64,000 nt of DNA, from assembly GCF_001040705.1 (NCBI RefSeq), contig NZ_CVQP01000003.1, forward strand, positions 62,001 through 126,000. Direction: 5' to 3'. Of this stretch, positions 36,616 through 46,047 are shown in pieces (positions within the stretch are counted from its first letter, which is position 1; every line of letters starts with the position of its first letter). Made by a program: the position numbers and the translations under genes. Source of the stretch: Rhodococcus sp. RD6.2. GTDB taxonomy: Bacteria; Actinomycetota; Actinomycetes; Mycobacteriales; Mycobacteriaceae. The notes under the pieces were generated by a model. The model did no database searches. It saw only the letters and a program-made list of their open reading frames with translations, and had not been told where the DNA came from.

Positions 36616-37689
36616 TCACAGCGGGTCCGCGAACGTCGTGTTGACCCGCAGCACCTGGTCGACGACGCGCTCCGCGAGCTGCACCCGCTCGTCGAGGGTG
36701 CCGGTGAGCAGCACCCAGGACCGATCCGTTGCAGTGAGCGCGTCCTCGAACCAGCGGGTCATGTCGGCGCGGAGGTGTTCGCCGTCGCGAATTCCGTCCT
36801 GCACGAAGGGAACTCCGTCGTGGTCGGTGAGCAGGTAGAGGGCACGGCGCTCGGGCGCGACGGCGTGCCCGGCAAACTCCCCGAGGTACCGCCGTTCCCA
36901 CACGGTGGTGGCGAACGCGTCTGTGTCGCAGATGAGGACGGGCGACCCGGCACGGGCAGCCGCCTCTTCGAGCCGCGTCTGTTCGGCGGCGATGTGGGCG
37001 AAGTCGTCGCCGGTCCACACGAGATCGTCCATCGACGCATCCGGGCGCTCGCGTCGCAGGTGGTCGAGCTTGTCCACCGTGGCCTGCCGCCCGTACTCGG
37101 ACACCCAGCCGGTCCGAGCCCAGACACCGCCGCGCCCGCGAAGCCGCTCGGCCAGTGCGCGACTGACGGTGGTGGTGCCCGTCGACTCGGCGCCGAGCAC
37201 CACGATCCGCGTCGTCAGACCCGCACGAGCCGGAGCGGCGAGGTCGTCCCAGCGTGCGGGCAGGTCGGCGCGGCAGTCCGTCCCGGACACGGGGTGGGTG
37301 ACGCGCGCGGGGTCGACGCTCACGTGGGTGGCCGAGAACCACTGCGCCAGTTCGTCTCCGTACTTCTCACTGGAGACGACGGCGTCGACGGGGACAGCGG
37401 TGACGCGCCGGACCGCGGCCCGCATGCACGCGACCTGCGCCGCCCACACGGGTTGCGAGTCGAGGTCCATCGGCGCGTCGCACACCACGCCGGTGACGGT
37501 CACCGTCTCGTCGACGGCGTGAGTGTCGCGCATCCAGGACACCCTGTCCGCCAACGGAATCGACTCCGCGGCGGACGCCATCACCACGACCGTCACCCGC
37601 TCGGCGACCTCGGCCGCCGAGCGGACGAGGTGGTGGTGGCCGGCGTGCGGCGGATAGAACTTGCCGATCACGAGCGCGTGCCGATACAT
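36616..37689 (-). CDS. nadR: NadR-like bifunctional NMN adenylyltransferase / ribosylnicotinamide kinase
   Basis: 357 aa. The N-terminal NMN adenylyltransferase has GKFYPPHAGH (9-18, the HxGH-type nucleotide-binding motif). The C-terminal kinase has a Walker-like GAESTGTTT (about 165-173). It phosphorylates nicotinamide riboside and adenylates NMN to NAD. No N-terminal HTH is present, so it is an enzyme, not the enteric repressor. The ATG at 37689 overlaps the pnuC stop (TGATG); a GTG one codon earlier is possible. Confidence 0.92.
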   Translation of the reverse strand: MYRHALVIGKFYPPHAGHHHLVRSAAEVAERVTVVVMASAAESIPLADRVSWMRDTHAVDETVTVTGVVCDAPMDLDSQPVWAAQVACMRAAVRRVTAVPVDAVVSSEKYGDELAQWFSATHVSVDPARVTHPVSGTDCRADLPARWDDLAAPARAGLTTRIVVLGAESTGTTTVSRALAERLRGRGGVWARTGWVSEYGRQATVDKLDHLRRERPDASMDDLVWTGDDFAHIAAEQTRLEEAAARAGSPVLICDTDAFATTVWERRYLGEFAGHAVAPERRALYLLTDHDGVPFVQDGIRDGEHLRADMTRWFEDALTATDRSWVLLTGTLDERVQLAERVVDQVLRVNTTFADPL

Positions 37690-38315
37690 CACGTCACCAC
37701 CGCGAACTCGGGCGCCGCGACGCGGCTACGGCGCCACGCGACGAGTCCGCGGACACACAGCAGCAGGAACCCGCAGTACAGCAGGGCGGTCAGCGTCAGC
37801 CCCTTGTGCAGGTACAGCGGAATGTAGATGAGGTCGGCGGCGATCCACAGCAGCCACGACTCCCAGCGTTTCGTCGCCTGACCCCACGTCGCGAGCAGCG
37901 ACAGGACGGTGGTGACCGCGTCCCAGAAGGGAACGGTGGACGATGTCGCCGTGTCGAGCAGGACAGTCAGCGCGGCGGTGCCGAGAACCCCCGCGCCCGC
38001 CAGCCACACCCATTCCTGCGCGCTGGTGCCGGTGACGGGCAGCGCGCCGGTGTCGGCGCCACGCACCCAGTTGGACCATCCCCACAGTGCGAGGGCGATG
38101 TAGACGACCTGAAGTCCCGAGTCGGCGTAGAGGCCAGCGGTCGCGAACAGCAGGATCCAGACGAGATTGTTCGCGATGCCGATCGGCCAGTTCCAGGCGG
38201 ACTGCTGCGCGACCAGCCACACGCACAGGGCGCCGGTGACGAAGCCGAGCACTTCGGCCCAGGTGGTCGGCGCACCGAATGCGGTGAAGGCGGTCGAGTT
38301 GAGGAAGGTGATCAT
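37689..38315 (-). CDS. pnuC: Nicotinamide riboside transporter PnuC
   Basis: 208-aa membrane protein with about seven hydrophobic segments; the WNWPIGIANNLVW motif near residue 41 is the PnuC signature. It imports nicotinamide riboside, which NadR then phosphorylates to keep it in the cell. The ATG at 38315 has AAAGGGGG ahead of it. The operon with nadR starts here. An AT-rich leader (38330-38365) may carry the promoter and a NAD-responsive operator; none could be named. Confidence 0.93.
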   Translation of the reverse strand: MITFLNSTAFTAFGAPTTWAEVLGFVTGALCVWLVAQQSAWNWPIGIANNLVWILLFATAGLYADSGLQVVYIALALWGWSNWVRGADTGALPVTGTSAQEWVWLAGAGVLGTAALTVLLDTATSSTVPFWDAVTTVLSLLATWGQATKRWESWLLWIAADLIYIPLYLHKGLTLTALLYCGFLLLCVRGLVAWRRSRVAAPEFAVVT

Positions 38316-38424
38316 GATGCCCCCTTTCAGTTGCTGCACAGATTAGATCATTTCTACGCTTACTGATGCAACGGGAACGCGAAACGACCCCGAGCGCACG
38401 CGCGGGGTCGTCGACGCGAGGGAG

Positions 38425-39609
38425 TCAGTGCGGTGCCGCGTCCACCAGATCGTGCTCGACGCGGTACGAGGCGCGCATCCGCGCCATCTCGGAATCCCTC
38501 ATCCGGTACGCCTTCAAAGTCGCCGCTTCCCGATCGGTGACCCGGAGCCGCTGGACCCGCCCGACCGCGGCCAGCACCGGGCCGGCGTGACGGAGGACGT
38601 GCTTGATCCGACTGTCGGGGAGGCGCAGGGCGTCGGCGTCCGCGTCACCGATGAACACCCGCTGCAGTCCGTACATCAGCTTGACGGCCAACGACTTCCG
38701 CATCTGCCCGCTTCCGGGGAGGAGGTTCGCGAGCTCGGGCGCCAGGTAGTCCTCGGTGAGCGCGACGACGAAGTCGCGGTCGTCGTCGCCGGGGCCGGGC
38801 GAGGTGAGCCGGTACAGCTCCTCGATCCGGACGTGGTCGGCCTCGGTGTGCGGGTTCAGCGCGTCGCTCATGCCGATGACGTGCCCGACGTATCGCCACA
38901 GGTGGTAGATGTCGGCGAGCTCGCGATCGGTGAAGCGCACGCCGAGGCCGTGCATGGCCTCGTTGGCGATGTGTCCGAACTCGGCGATGGTGAATGCCAT
39001 GTACGGCTGCGGGATCGGCACGCCCCACGCCGCGTCGTCCCACTGTCCGCTGAGCCGGATGCCGCGACGCACGTGCGCGTGGATGACGCGGACGCGGACC
39101 GTGTACTCGAAACCGGCACCGCCGCGGCGCATTCCGCCGCGCGAGATGACGTGACGCAGCCACTCCCCCACCTCGACGGAACGGATGGCGGGCTCGCTGG
39201 CGTACCGGCCGGTGAGCGCGAGCGGCTTGCCTGCGATGGTGTTGCCCGCACCCCGAACGAGGGACGCGGCGCCGAGCACCATGCCCATCACGGCGCTGTT
39301 CTGGATGAGGGCGTCGGCGGCGCGGTCGAGCCGGTCGTGGTCGAGCCACTCGGGTTCGTCGTCGAGGAACGCGAAGAGGTCGCGCAGCGACTGCGGGGCG
39401 TCCACGACGGAGTCGATGCCGCCGTCGATCGCGGCACGGACCGATGCGGTGGCCGACGATCCCCCGAACCCATCGTCGACCACCGCGTCGGCCAGTGGAT
39501 CGGCCTCCCACATCCCGTCGAGCCACACGCGGCCGGCGTCGCCGTAGCGGCGCAGCGCGAGATCGGCGTTGACGAGGGCGCTGGGAGTCGGTCGATCCAT
39601 GCATTTCAT
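38425..39609 (-). CDS. MpaB/DUF2236-type oxygenase (Lcp-like family)
   Basis: About 394 aa. The DUF2236 heme/metal pattern is visible: RVIHAHVRRG with conserved His and Arg, and a YMAFTIAEFGHIANEAMHGL segment. Family members include rubber oxygenase Lcp and fungal MpaB-like oxygenases. The start is uncertain: ATG 39609 or 39600, or a GTG at 39630. It is divergent from a TetR gene at 39671 in a 60-bp region and is probably repressed by it. There is no Tat signal. Confidence 0.78.
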   Translation of the reverse strand: MKCMDRPTPSALVNADLALRRYGDAGRVWLDGMWEADPLADAVVDDGFGGSSATASVRAAIDGGIDSVVDAPQSLRDLFAFLDDEPEWLDHDRLDRAADALIQNSAVMGMVLGAASLVRGAGNTIAGKPLALTGRYASEPAIRSVEVGEWLRHVISRGGMRRGGAGFEYTVRVRVIHAHVRRGIRLSGQWDDAAWGVPIPQPYMAFTIAEFGHIANEAMHGLGVRFTDRELADIYHLWRYVGHVIGMSDALNPHTEADHVRIEELYRLTSPGPGDDDRDFVVALTEDYLAPELANLLPGSGQMRKSLAVKLMYGLQRVFIGDADADALRLPDSRIKHVLRHAGPVLAAVGRVQRLRVTDREAATLKAYRMRDSEMARMRASYRVEHDLVDAAPH

Positions 39610-39670
39610 GTAAACACGAGGAATCCTCACTTACTATTCACTTTCACACAGCCTCATCGGGAGGGTCGAA

Positions 39671-40294
39671 ATGGCAGGTAAGACCGCACGACGCTCACCC
39701 GTACAGCAGCGCGGACGCGAGATGCGAGGTCGGATCCTCACCTCTACCCTCACTCTTCTCGAGCGTGACCCCACCAGGAGACCCAGCACCGCCGCACTCG
39801 CGGAGCACGCCCACGTCAGCATCGGCACCGTCTACCGCTACTTCGCGGACATGGACGCCATCGTCGAGGAACTACGCCTGGCCGCCGTGCACGACATCAC
39901 CACCCGGCTGTCGAGCAGCATCGGCCGCGCCATGGACCAGCAACCGTTCGACGCGATGGTGACGGTCGTCGAGGGTCTGACGTCGGCGTTCGAGGCGCAT
40001 GCGGCGGTGATGCGGGCGTCGTACACGTCGGCGGAGAGCGCGTTCGGCGACGCGTGGGCAGAGGTCGAGGGACCGTTGCTGCCGTTGGCTCGGATCATTC
40101 CGACGCGGCTGCGGCCGGACCTGGACGACGCGGCGATCGACGACCTGGTGTTCATCACCATGGGAGCGACGGCGAGCCTGTGCTCCCGGATCGCGTTGCT
40201 GCGTCCACCCGGGTCCGATCGGGACACCCTGATCGCGACGACGGCCCGGATGCTGCTGGCCGCGTTCGGACACGCTGGCACACTCGACGTATGA
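39671..40294 (+). CDS. TetR-family regulator
   Basis: 207 aa. The HTH shows RGRILTSTLTLLERDP and STAALAEHAHVSIGTVYRYFADMDAIVEE, the classical TetR pattern. The stop overlaps the SIMPL-protein start (ATGA). It is divergent from the MpaB-type oxygenase and likely controls it. Ligand unknown. Confidence 0.88.
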   Translation: MAGKTARRSPVQQRGREMRGRILTSTLTLLERDPTRRPSTAALAEHAHVSIGTVYRYFADMDAIVEELRLAAVHDITTRLSSSIGRAMDQQPFDAMVTVVEGLTSAFEAHAAVMRASYTSAESAFGDAWAEVEGPLLPLARIIPTRLRPDLDDAAIDDLVFITMGATASLCSRIALLRPPGSDRDTLIATTARMLLAAFGHAGTLDV

Positions 40295-40980
40295 CGCAGC
40301 ACTCGATCGCCATCACCGTCACCGGCCACGCGGAGCGTGAGTTCACGCCGAACCGCTGCACGGTGCGACTGCGAGTCCACGCCGACGGCGCGACCCACGA
40401 GGCAGCGGCTGAGCCCGCCACCGCGGCGGTCAAGGCCGTCACCGACCTGGTGACGGCGCTGCGCGATCACGAGAACAGTCCCGTCAAGCGGTGGACCCTC
40501 GATCAGGTGCAGCACAGCCGCCACCGCCCGTACAGCCAGGACGGCAAGAAGAAGCCATGGCGATATCAGTCGTCGGCGTCGATCACGGTGACGTTCAGCG
40601 ACTTCCGCGCCGTCGGCCCGTTCGTCACCCGCGCCTCCGAGGTCGAGGCCGTCAACGTCGACCACCTGCGGTGGTGGGTGAGCCGCAAGGCGGAAGCGAA
40701 GCGGCTCGCGAAGGTGCGGCATCTCGCCGTCCTCGACGCCATCGAGAAGGCGCAGCGGTTCACGGAGACGTTGGGGTTCGGCACCTTTCACGCGGTCGCG
40801 ATCGCCGACCCGGGCATGCTCGGCGTCGCTCCGCCGACCGGGCCCGTCCACCCTGCCGGCGCCCCGATGATGCGGGCGCTCGCCGCGCCGATGGGTGTCG
40901 ACGGCGAACCCGAACTGGTGCTCGAACCCGACCGGATCACCATCAGCGCCGACGTCGAAGCGCGGTTCGAGGCGTCCTGA
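40291..40980 (+). CDS. SIMPL-domain (DUF541) protein
   Basis: 229-aa DUF541/SIMPL protein starting MTQHSIAITVTGHAEREFTP, the usual motif of this fold, with the second repeat ending in VLEPDRITISADVEARF. Some members are periplasmic, but no signal peptide is seen here. Function unknown. Translation is coupled to the TetR gene by the ATGA overlap, so the two form an operon. Confidence 0.84.
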   Translation: MTQHSIAITVTGHAEREFTPNRCTVRLRVHADGATHEAAAEPATAAVKAVTDLVTALRDHENSPVKRWTLDQVQHSRHRPYSQDGKKKPWRYQSSASITVTFSDFRAVGPFVTRASEVEAVNVDHLRWWVSRKAEAKRLAKVRHLAVLDAIEKAQRFTETLGFGTFHAVAIADPGMLGVAPPTGPVHPAGAPMMRALAAPMGVDGEPELVLEPDRITISADVEARFEAS

Positions 40981-40992
40981 CACCCACCGCGA

Positions 40993-41640
40993 CTAGGACG
41001 GCTTCTTGGCCCGTCCCGTCGTGACCGCAGCGCCGAGTTTCGGGGCGCGCGGGAGCGTCCCGTGCGCAGTCGATGCCCGGAATCCGTCGATCGCGAGCCC
41101 GGCGTACCGGCGAGCCGCCGCCGGCCGACTGTCGAGCGGCAGCGACGCCAGGCCGCGGGCGGCGACCAGTACGAGCACGACGTCGTCGAGGACGAAGTCC
41201 CTGCGCAGCTCTCCCGCCGCCTGAGCACGCCGGGCCAACGCGGCGACCTTCCGGAACAACGTCGCGCGGTGCACGGCGAAGCCGCCGGCCTCCCGATCCT
41301 CGGACATGAACGCCTCGACGAAACCGTGGTTGCGGACGTTGAGGACGACGGTCCGTTCGATCACCGCACAGAATCCCCGCCACGGGTCCGGGTCCGCGGC
41401 GCCGTCGTCGACGATGTCGCGGCAGGCCCGCAGTTCCTGCGCGAACGCCTCCTCGACCAGGACCTGCTTGGTCGGGAACCGGCGATACAGGGTCGCGGGC
41501 CCGACACCGGCGCGGCGCGCGATCTCCCGCATCGTGACCGTCAGCCCGTACTCGGAGAACAGTGCCTTCGCCGCGTCCATCACCCGGTCGCGGTTGTCCT
41601 GGGCATCGGCTCGCAGCATGTGAGGCAGTTGGTCCGTCAT
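40993..41640 (-). CDS. TetR-family repressor
   Basis: 215 aa. The HTH reads RDRVMDAAKALFSEYGLT and MREIARRAGVGPATLYRRFPTKQVLVEEAF. ATG 41640 has AGGGGAAG upstream; a start 12 codons earlier would cover the operator. It is divergent from the quinone oxidoreductase gene, with a palindromic operator in the gap. Confidence 0.9.
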   Translation of the reverse strand: MTDQLPHMLRADAQDNRDRVMDAAKALFSEYGLTVTMREIARRAGVGPATLYRRFPTKQVLVEEAFAQELRACRDIVDDGAADPDPWRGFCAVIERTVVLNVRNHGFVEAFMSEDREAGGFAVHRATLFRKVAALARRAQAAGELRRDFVLDDVVLVLVAARGLASLPLDSRPAAARRYAGLAIDGFRASTAHGTLPRAPKLGAAVTTGRAKKPS

Positions 41641-41660
41641 GACTCTCACTTCCCCTAAGC

Positions 41661-41674
41661 GGACGGGACCGTCC
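41661..41674. promoter_or_regulatory. TetR-type operator GGACGG-GA-CCGTCC
   Basis: Six-bp arms with a 2-bp spacer (flanked by AGC and ACT), 21 bp upstream of the TetR start and 50 bp upstream of the oxidoreductase start. It is probably the binding site of the adjacent repressor for autoregulation and control of the reductase. Confidence 0.72.
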
Positions 41675-41723
41675 ACTACCTTCGCGAGAGAACCTTACCG
41701 CCGCAACAGAAATGGAGCCACCC

Positions 41724-42689
41724 ATGCGAGCGATCGCGATACGACGATTCGGAGATCCCGACGGCATGGAGGTGATCGACATCCCGGCACCGACACCCGG
41801 GCCCGGACAGGTCGTCCTGGACACCGAGGCGATCGGGGTCGGCGGTGTGGACGCCGTCATCCGCCGCGGCACCCTCGCGGGTTACGGATTCACCGAGGGC
41901 CTGATCGCCGGCAGCGAGGTCGCCGGAACCGTGACGGCGGTCGGCGACGGAGTCGACGCGTCCTGGGTCGGACGCCGGGTGTGGGCGTTCACCGGGACCG
42001 GCGGCGGGTACGTCGAGCAGGCCGTCGCCCGGGTCGAGGACATCGTGGCGCTACCCGACGACCTGACGTCGATCGACGCGGTCACCGCCGGAAGTTCCGC
42101 CACCGTCGCACATTTCGCGTTGGCACACGCACGCTTCGCGGCCGGCGAGTCCGTGCTCGTGCGCGGCGCGGCAGGCAGCATCGGTATCGCCACCGTCGAA
42201 CTCGCCGCGCGCGGCGGCGCCGGCGTCATCACCGTCACCACCTCTTCACCCGAGCGCGGGCGACGACTCCTCGACCTCGGCGCGACCCACGTCCTCGACC
42301 GCTCGGGCGCCGGCGACCCATCCGCCCCCGAGTCCTTCGACGTCATCATCGACATCGTCGCCGGCGACGACCTCCCCACCTTCATCGACCGGCTCGCACC
42401 CAACGGCAGACTGGTCCTCGTCGGACTCGTCGCAGGTCCACCGCCCGCGGACTTCGGCACCAGGCTGATGAGCTCGTTTCAGCGGTCCCCCTCGTTCTCC
42501 GTGTTCAGCCTCGACAGCGTCCCTGTCACGGAGCGGGACCGCGTGCGGGCCGAGCAGTTCGCCGCCACGGCCCGAGGGGACCTACACGCGGTCGTGCACC
42601 AGGTCCTCCCACTGGAGAAGGCCGCCGAGGCGCACCGCCAGATGGACGACGGCACGGTGTTCGGCCGGATCGTCCTCACCCCGAACTGA
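41724..42689 (+). CDS. Quinone oxidoreductase-like zinc-independent MDR dehydrogenase
   Basis: 321-aa medium-chain reductase of the QOR class. It has an N-terminal MRAIAIRRFGDPDGMEVIDI pattern and a Rossmann motif VLVRGAAGSIGIATVELAA (about 150-168). No catalytic or structural zinc cysteines are present. It should reduce quinones or enones with NADPH. The ATG at 41724 has GGAG 6-9 nt upstream. The divergent TetR gene probably regulates it. Confidence 0.9.
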   Translation: MRAIAIRRFGDPDGMEVIDIPAPTPGPGQVVLDTEAIGVGGVDAVIRRGTLAGYGFTEGLIAGSEVAGTVTAVGDGVDASWVGRRVWAFTGTGGGYVEQAVARVEDIVALPDDLTSIDAVTAGSSATVAHFALAHARFAAGESVLVRGAAGSIGIATVELAARGGAGVITVTTSSPERGRRLLDLGATHVLDRSGAGDPSAPESFDVIIDIVAGDDLPTFIDRLAPNGRLVLVGLVAGPPPADFGTRLMSSFQRSPSFSVFSLDSVPVTERDRVRAEQFAATARGDLHAVVHQVLPLEKAAEAHRQMDDGTVFGRIVLTPN

Positions 42690-42741
42690 CCGAGCGCGGT
42701 CGCACCCTTCGGGCCGCGAGAAAAACACGCGCGCAGTGGAA

Positions 42742-43322
42742 TTACGACAGGTCCGTCCGGCCGAAGCTCGGAGATCGAGCACCCACGTCGGGTCGGAGTG
42801 CGGCGAGCACCGTCTCGACCCGTCGGTCAACAGGCCCGGCCAGTTCGACGACGGTCAGGCCCTCGCATAGCTGCAGCGGATCGTCGTACACCAGTTCCAG
42901 AAGTGCGTCGTTGACGGCCGCACCGAGTTCGGGAAAGTCGGCCCGTGGCAGCAGCCGATCCGTGTCCTCGGTGATCGGCACCACCACCAGAAGATCGATC
43001 GTCGCCATCGCCGACCTGACCAGATCCACGTCGACCATGTCCGCGGGGTCGACGCCGCACACAGTGAGGTAGGCAAGGAAGTCCAGCGGGGTCCGGTCGA
43101 ACACGACGCCGGCCCCGGAGTCCTGGAGCGAGCGCAGCGATCTCCGCAGTTGCGCGCGATAATCGCCGACGGACGGCGGAAACTCGCACTCGTACCCTCC
43201 TCCTCGAGCAGCAGGTAGGGCTCGTCGATCGGGGTGTGACCGTCCAGTCGGGCGCACAGTTCTTCGACCAGCGTGGTCTTGCCGGTTCCGTGCGGCCCGG
43301 AGACCCCGATACGTCGCTGCAT
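42742..43322 (-). pseudogene. Frameshifted AAA/NadR-like ATP-binding protein
   Basis: Two abutting minus-strand frames together form one protein of about 193 aa. The first starts MQRRIGVSGPHGTGKTTLVE (a Walker A) and reaches LLLEEEG. The family then continues with YECEFPPSVGDYRAQLRR in the next frame, ending at 42742 with Walker B-like VVFDRTPLDFLAYLTVC. The switch is at GGGTAC (43192-43197, minus strand); adding one G would restore EEEG-YECEF. A true lesion and a sequencing error are equally possible. Confidence 0.82.
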
Positions 43323-43386
43323 GTGCGGTGAGGGCCTCATTCCCGGAGGATACGTCGCCCTCGACGACCCACTTCGCCCCGCCGGT

Positions 43387-44319
43387 TCAGTTTCCGATTC
43401 GGAACGACGCCTGCGCGGCTACGGGGTCGTCATCGCACCGCAGGTACGAGTCCCGATGGGAGCGACCTTCCACATACGCCCACATGCACAACCAGCCCTC
43501 GACCTGGGCGAACTGCCCCTGCCCCTGTTTCACCACCGACACATCGTTGGCATAGGTGTCCGCAATGCGAAGGGCGGTCTCGCAGTCGACCTGACCTGTC
43601 AGGACTGCCACCGGACGCGGCCCCGACCGGGTCCCCACCTCGCCACAGACCTGACCGGGCCCAGCGAGCACGGCGGCGTTGGATGCGGCGGAGGTGTCTT
43701 CGCCGGCGATCGTGACGGACGCCGCGTCACCGTCGAAGTCGAACGATCCCGTCGGACCCGAACACGACAGTGAGGTCACCGACGTCGCGGTGCACGCGAG
43801 TGGTCCAACCGACAGTGTCACCCCGGGATGAAGCGTGGGCCCTGCCAACTGCCCGCCGGCCATGTCGATGTCGCGCCGCACTCCCGCGGCGTCGAGCACG
43901 ACATCGTTCGCCGTCTCGTCGCGCCCGGTGAACTGATTTCGCACCGGAGGGTCGGAGACCAGATCCCGCACGTTGCATGACAGATGCGGCTGCGGGTCAT
44001 CGTGATTCTTCGGGTTGAACCAGCATCCCGCGGTTCCGGACTCGAGGCGGAAGGCGTGCTTGCCGTATCCGAGGTAGTACTCGTCAGCGTTCGCATTCTG
44101 CACCGCGTTCGAGCCGCCGGACTCGGAGGACGGTGGCGTCGACGAGGCAACCGCCTGAGGCTTGGACGTCGACGCAGACGACACTTCGGTGGTGGTGCCG
44201 GATTGCGTCGACGTCGAACATCCGGCCGCCAGTACGGCAATGGACAGCGCACACAGTCCCCGCCACAACCACGTCGACGTCGACGTCCGCCGCACACGCC
44301 AATTCCGTTGATCCTGCAC
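43387..44319 (-). CDS. Secreted lipoprotein, 310 aa
   Basis: Exported lipoprotein with lipobox AAGC (C34), a Thr/Ser-rich linker, then a domain with GTAGCWFN, LSCNVRD, ACTATSVTSLSC and CGEVGTR...CETALR cysteines. The last resembles a DUF3558/DUF4333-like C-terminal domain, though I do not name it with confidence. The GTG at 44319 has a GGGGGAG run only 2 bases upstream, so an alternate start is possible. It is divergent from the WXG100-like gene. Confidence 0.78.
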   Translation of the reverse strand: MQDQRNWRVRRTSTSTWLWRGLCALSIAVLAAGCSTSTQSGTTTEVSSASTSKPQAVASSTPPSSESGGSNAVQNANADEYYLGYGKHAFRLESGTAGCWFNPKNHDDPQPHLSCNVRDLVSDPPVRNQFTGRDETANDVVLDAAGVRRDIDMAGGQLAGPTLHPGVTLSVGPLACTATSVTSLSCSGPTGSFDFDGDAASVTIAGEDTSAASNAAVLAGPGQVCGEVGTRSGPRPVAVLTGQVDCETALRIADTYANDVSVVKQGQGQFAQVEGWLCMWAYVEGRSHRDSYLRCDDDPVAAQASFRIGN

Positions 44320-44434
44320 ATCTCCCCCTGTGAATTACGTCCCCCGGGCCGTAAGCCCGGCACAGAGTATCCCGTATGGCACCGACAACCTCGATCGGTC
44401 CCTCGCGGGACGCAACCGGACGTAGTGTGGCAAC

Positions 44435-44722
44435 GTGGCCCAATCCTTCTCTGCGGGAGCAGAACTCCTCACCGGCGAAGCCCAGAATCTGGTTCGCGCG
44501 GCGGATGCACTGCAGTACGCAGTCGGCAGTGTCGACGCCGAGACGACGGCAATCGCCCATGGTCGGTCTGGTCCCCCACTGGAGGTATGGCTGTCCCTGT
44601 GGGACCAACGGCTCTCCGCGTGGACCGAGGTGATCGCCGGCATTCGCGAGGCCGCCGACCGCGTGGCGTCGATCGCCGCCTCCTACGCCGACACCGCAGC
44701 CAGCGCCGCCGCGTTCTTCTAG
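44435..44722 (+). CDS. WXG100-like / EspC-type small helical protein
   Basis: 95-aa two-helix protein. GTG 44435 has a weak Shine-Dalgarno. The two Ala/Ser-rich helices are separated by a GPPLEVWLSLWDQRLSAW turn. It ends in ASYADTAASAAAFF without a classic YxxxD/E tail. Length and pattern fit ESX-secreted or EspC-like proteins; the WXG residue pair is not exact, so the assignment is tentative. It begins a plus-strand run with two unknown genes. Confidence 0.6.
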   Translation: MAQSFSAGAELLTGEAQNLVRAADALQYAVGSVDAETTAIAHGRSGPPLEVWLSLWDQRLSAWTEVIAGIREAADRVASIAASYADTAASAAAFF

Positions 44723-44835
44723 CCAGTCGCCGCGCGCTCCCACGAGCCGGCAAACGAGCACCGGGGTCGTCGCGGCCGTCGGCCCGTTCGCCGCGCCTCC
44801 GCGGCGTCGTGGGTGCGCGCTGCCATCATGGGCGG

Positions 44836-45606
44836 ATGCATCCGTTCGACGAGGGTTTCGAACCACCCAAGGACTGCGTCCTGTGGTGCACGAACAGGAC
44901 CTACGACATCCACGTCCTCGACGACGGTGTCCTCGTCGACCTGGACTGGTGGAATGACCACCTTGAGAGCGACGAGCACCAGGTTCAGTTGAAGGGCCGC
45001 GACATGGACGGCCGCGTCGTCAGTGGTGGTCGGGCGACGGTGCTGCGCAACGACTTGCAGATGGGAAGCGAGCTGGTCGAGGCCGAGCACAGGGGCCTCG
45101 GGCTGCTGTTCCTGTGCGCGGCGTGGCGCAGCGCCCATCAGAAGCGGCGCGCGGCGCGTCGATTCCCGGACGTGTCGAACCGGTTCGCGGCGCCGAACGT
45201 GCACCGGCACGCCGCGGTCAAGGCCGCCATCGACCAGCTCGTCCGCGACAAGCGGCTCCCCGACTTCGACTACACGTCGGGTACGGGCTGGCCCGGTCTG
45301 CCGAACGTCGGGGTTCCGCTGACGACGGTGTTCCTGTGGGCCCTCGGCGTCAAGGCCGCAGGCATCAGGGCGCAACTGCTGGATCAGCATGGCGTCTCCA
45401 CCCTCATCCATCTGGGCTGGTTGGAGGATCCGGCGGTCAGCGGCTTCACGCGCCGTCGCTACGACCGGTACCTCGAAGTCCTCCAGCACTGGAGCGAGTC
45501 GGCTGGGACCACCCCGGAACTCGTCGAGCGTTGGCTGGTGGAACGGTGGAACGCGCGAGTTCAGGAGGCGCGCAGCGGGTCGCTGGCCGAGCCGACACTG
45601 TTCTGA
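44836..45606 (+). CDS. Hypothetical protein, 256 aa
   Basis: Soluble protein not recognised. Distinct features: MHPFDEGFEPPKDCVLWCTN, a central block FRAPNV-like FAAPNVHRHAAVKAAIDQLV, and a C-terminal ERWLVERWNARVQE helix. It may work with the preceding WXG100-like and following 124-aa genes (113 and 9 nt gaps). The order WXG-like protein, large unknown, small acidic unknown is like a polymorphic toxin/immunity arrangement, but no toxin domain is seen. Confidence 0.6.
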   Translation: MHPFDEGFEPPKDCVLWCTNRTYDIHVLDDGVLVDLDWWNDHLESDEHQVQLKGRDMDGRVVSGGRATVLRNDLQMGSELVEAEHRGLGLLFLCAAWRSAHQKRRAARRFPDVSNRFAAPNVHRHAAVKAAIDQLVRDKRLPDFDYTSGTGWPGLPNVGVPLTTVFLWALGVKAAGIRAQLLDQHGVSTLIHLGWLEDPAVSGFTRRRYDRYLEVLQHWSESAGTTPELVERWLVERWNARVQEARSGSLAEPTLF

Positions 45607-45615
45607 TCCCGCACC

Positions 45616-45990
45616 ATGACGTATGCCGATCTTCCCGAGTTGGTCGGCGTCTATCTCGAGGACAGCTACGTCCTGTCGATCGAGGCAGCGCCGCACCGGT
45701 TCTCGTTCACGTTGGACGCCGTGTTGAGGTCCGAGCACCCGCGGTATCACCCACCAGTTCCGGGCGAACAGTACTGCTACGCGCGTGCCGAACTGACCTT
45801 CGACGACGTGACGGAGCTTGTGTGGCTGTCACGGACCGCGGTCGGGTTCACCTACGCGACCGGTGAACCCGACGTCGGCAACATCGACAGCCTCACCGTC
45901 GAAACTCAGGACCGGTATCTGCTGGAGGGCGACTGGGGTCGGGTCCGGATCCGTTGCCCGCGGCCACCACGGCTCGTCCTCGACACCTGA
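45616..45990 (+). CDS. Hypothetical acidic protein, 124 aa (possible immunity-type)
   Basis: Small beta-rich acidic protein (YADLPELVGVYLEDSYVL; DSLTVETQDRYLLEGDWGRV), 9 nt downstream of the 256-aa gene. Not recognised. Its small size, acidity and position immediately behind a gene in a WXG100-led run are compatible with an immunity protein, but this is inference. Confidence 0.55.
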   Translation: MTYADLPELVGVYLEDSYVLSIEAAPHRFSFTLDAVLRSEHPRYHPPVPGEQYCYARAELTFDDVTELVWLSRTAVGFTYATGEPDVGNIDSLTVETQDRYLLEGDWGRVRIRCPRPPRLVLDT

Positions 45991-46047
45991 CTGTCGCACC
46001 TGCCGCCACACCTGCATGGAAGCTCCGCGCGCGGTCCTGTCTCGCAC

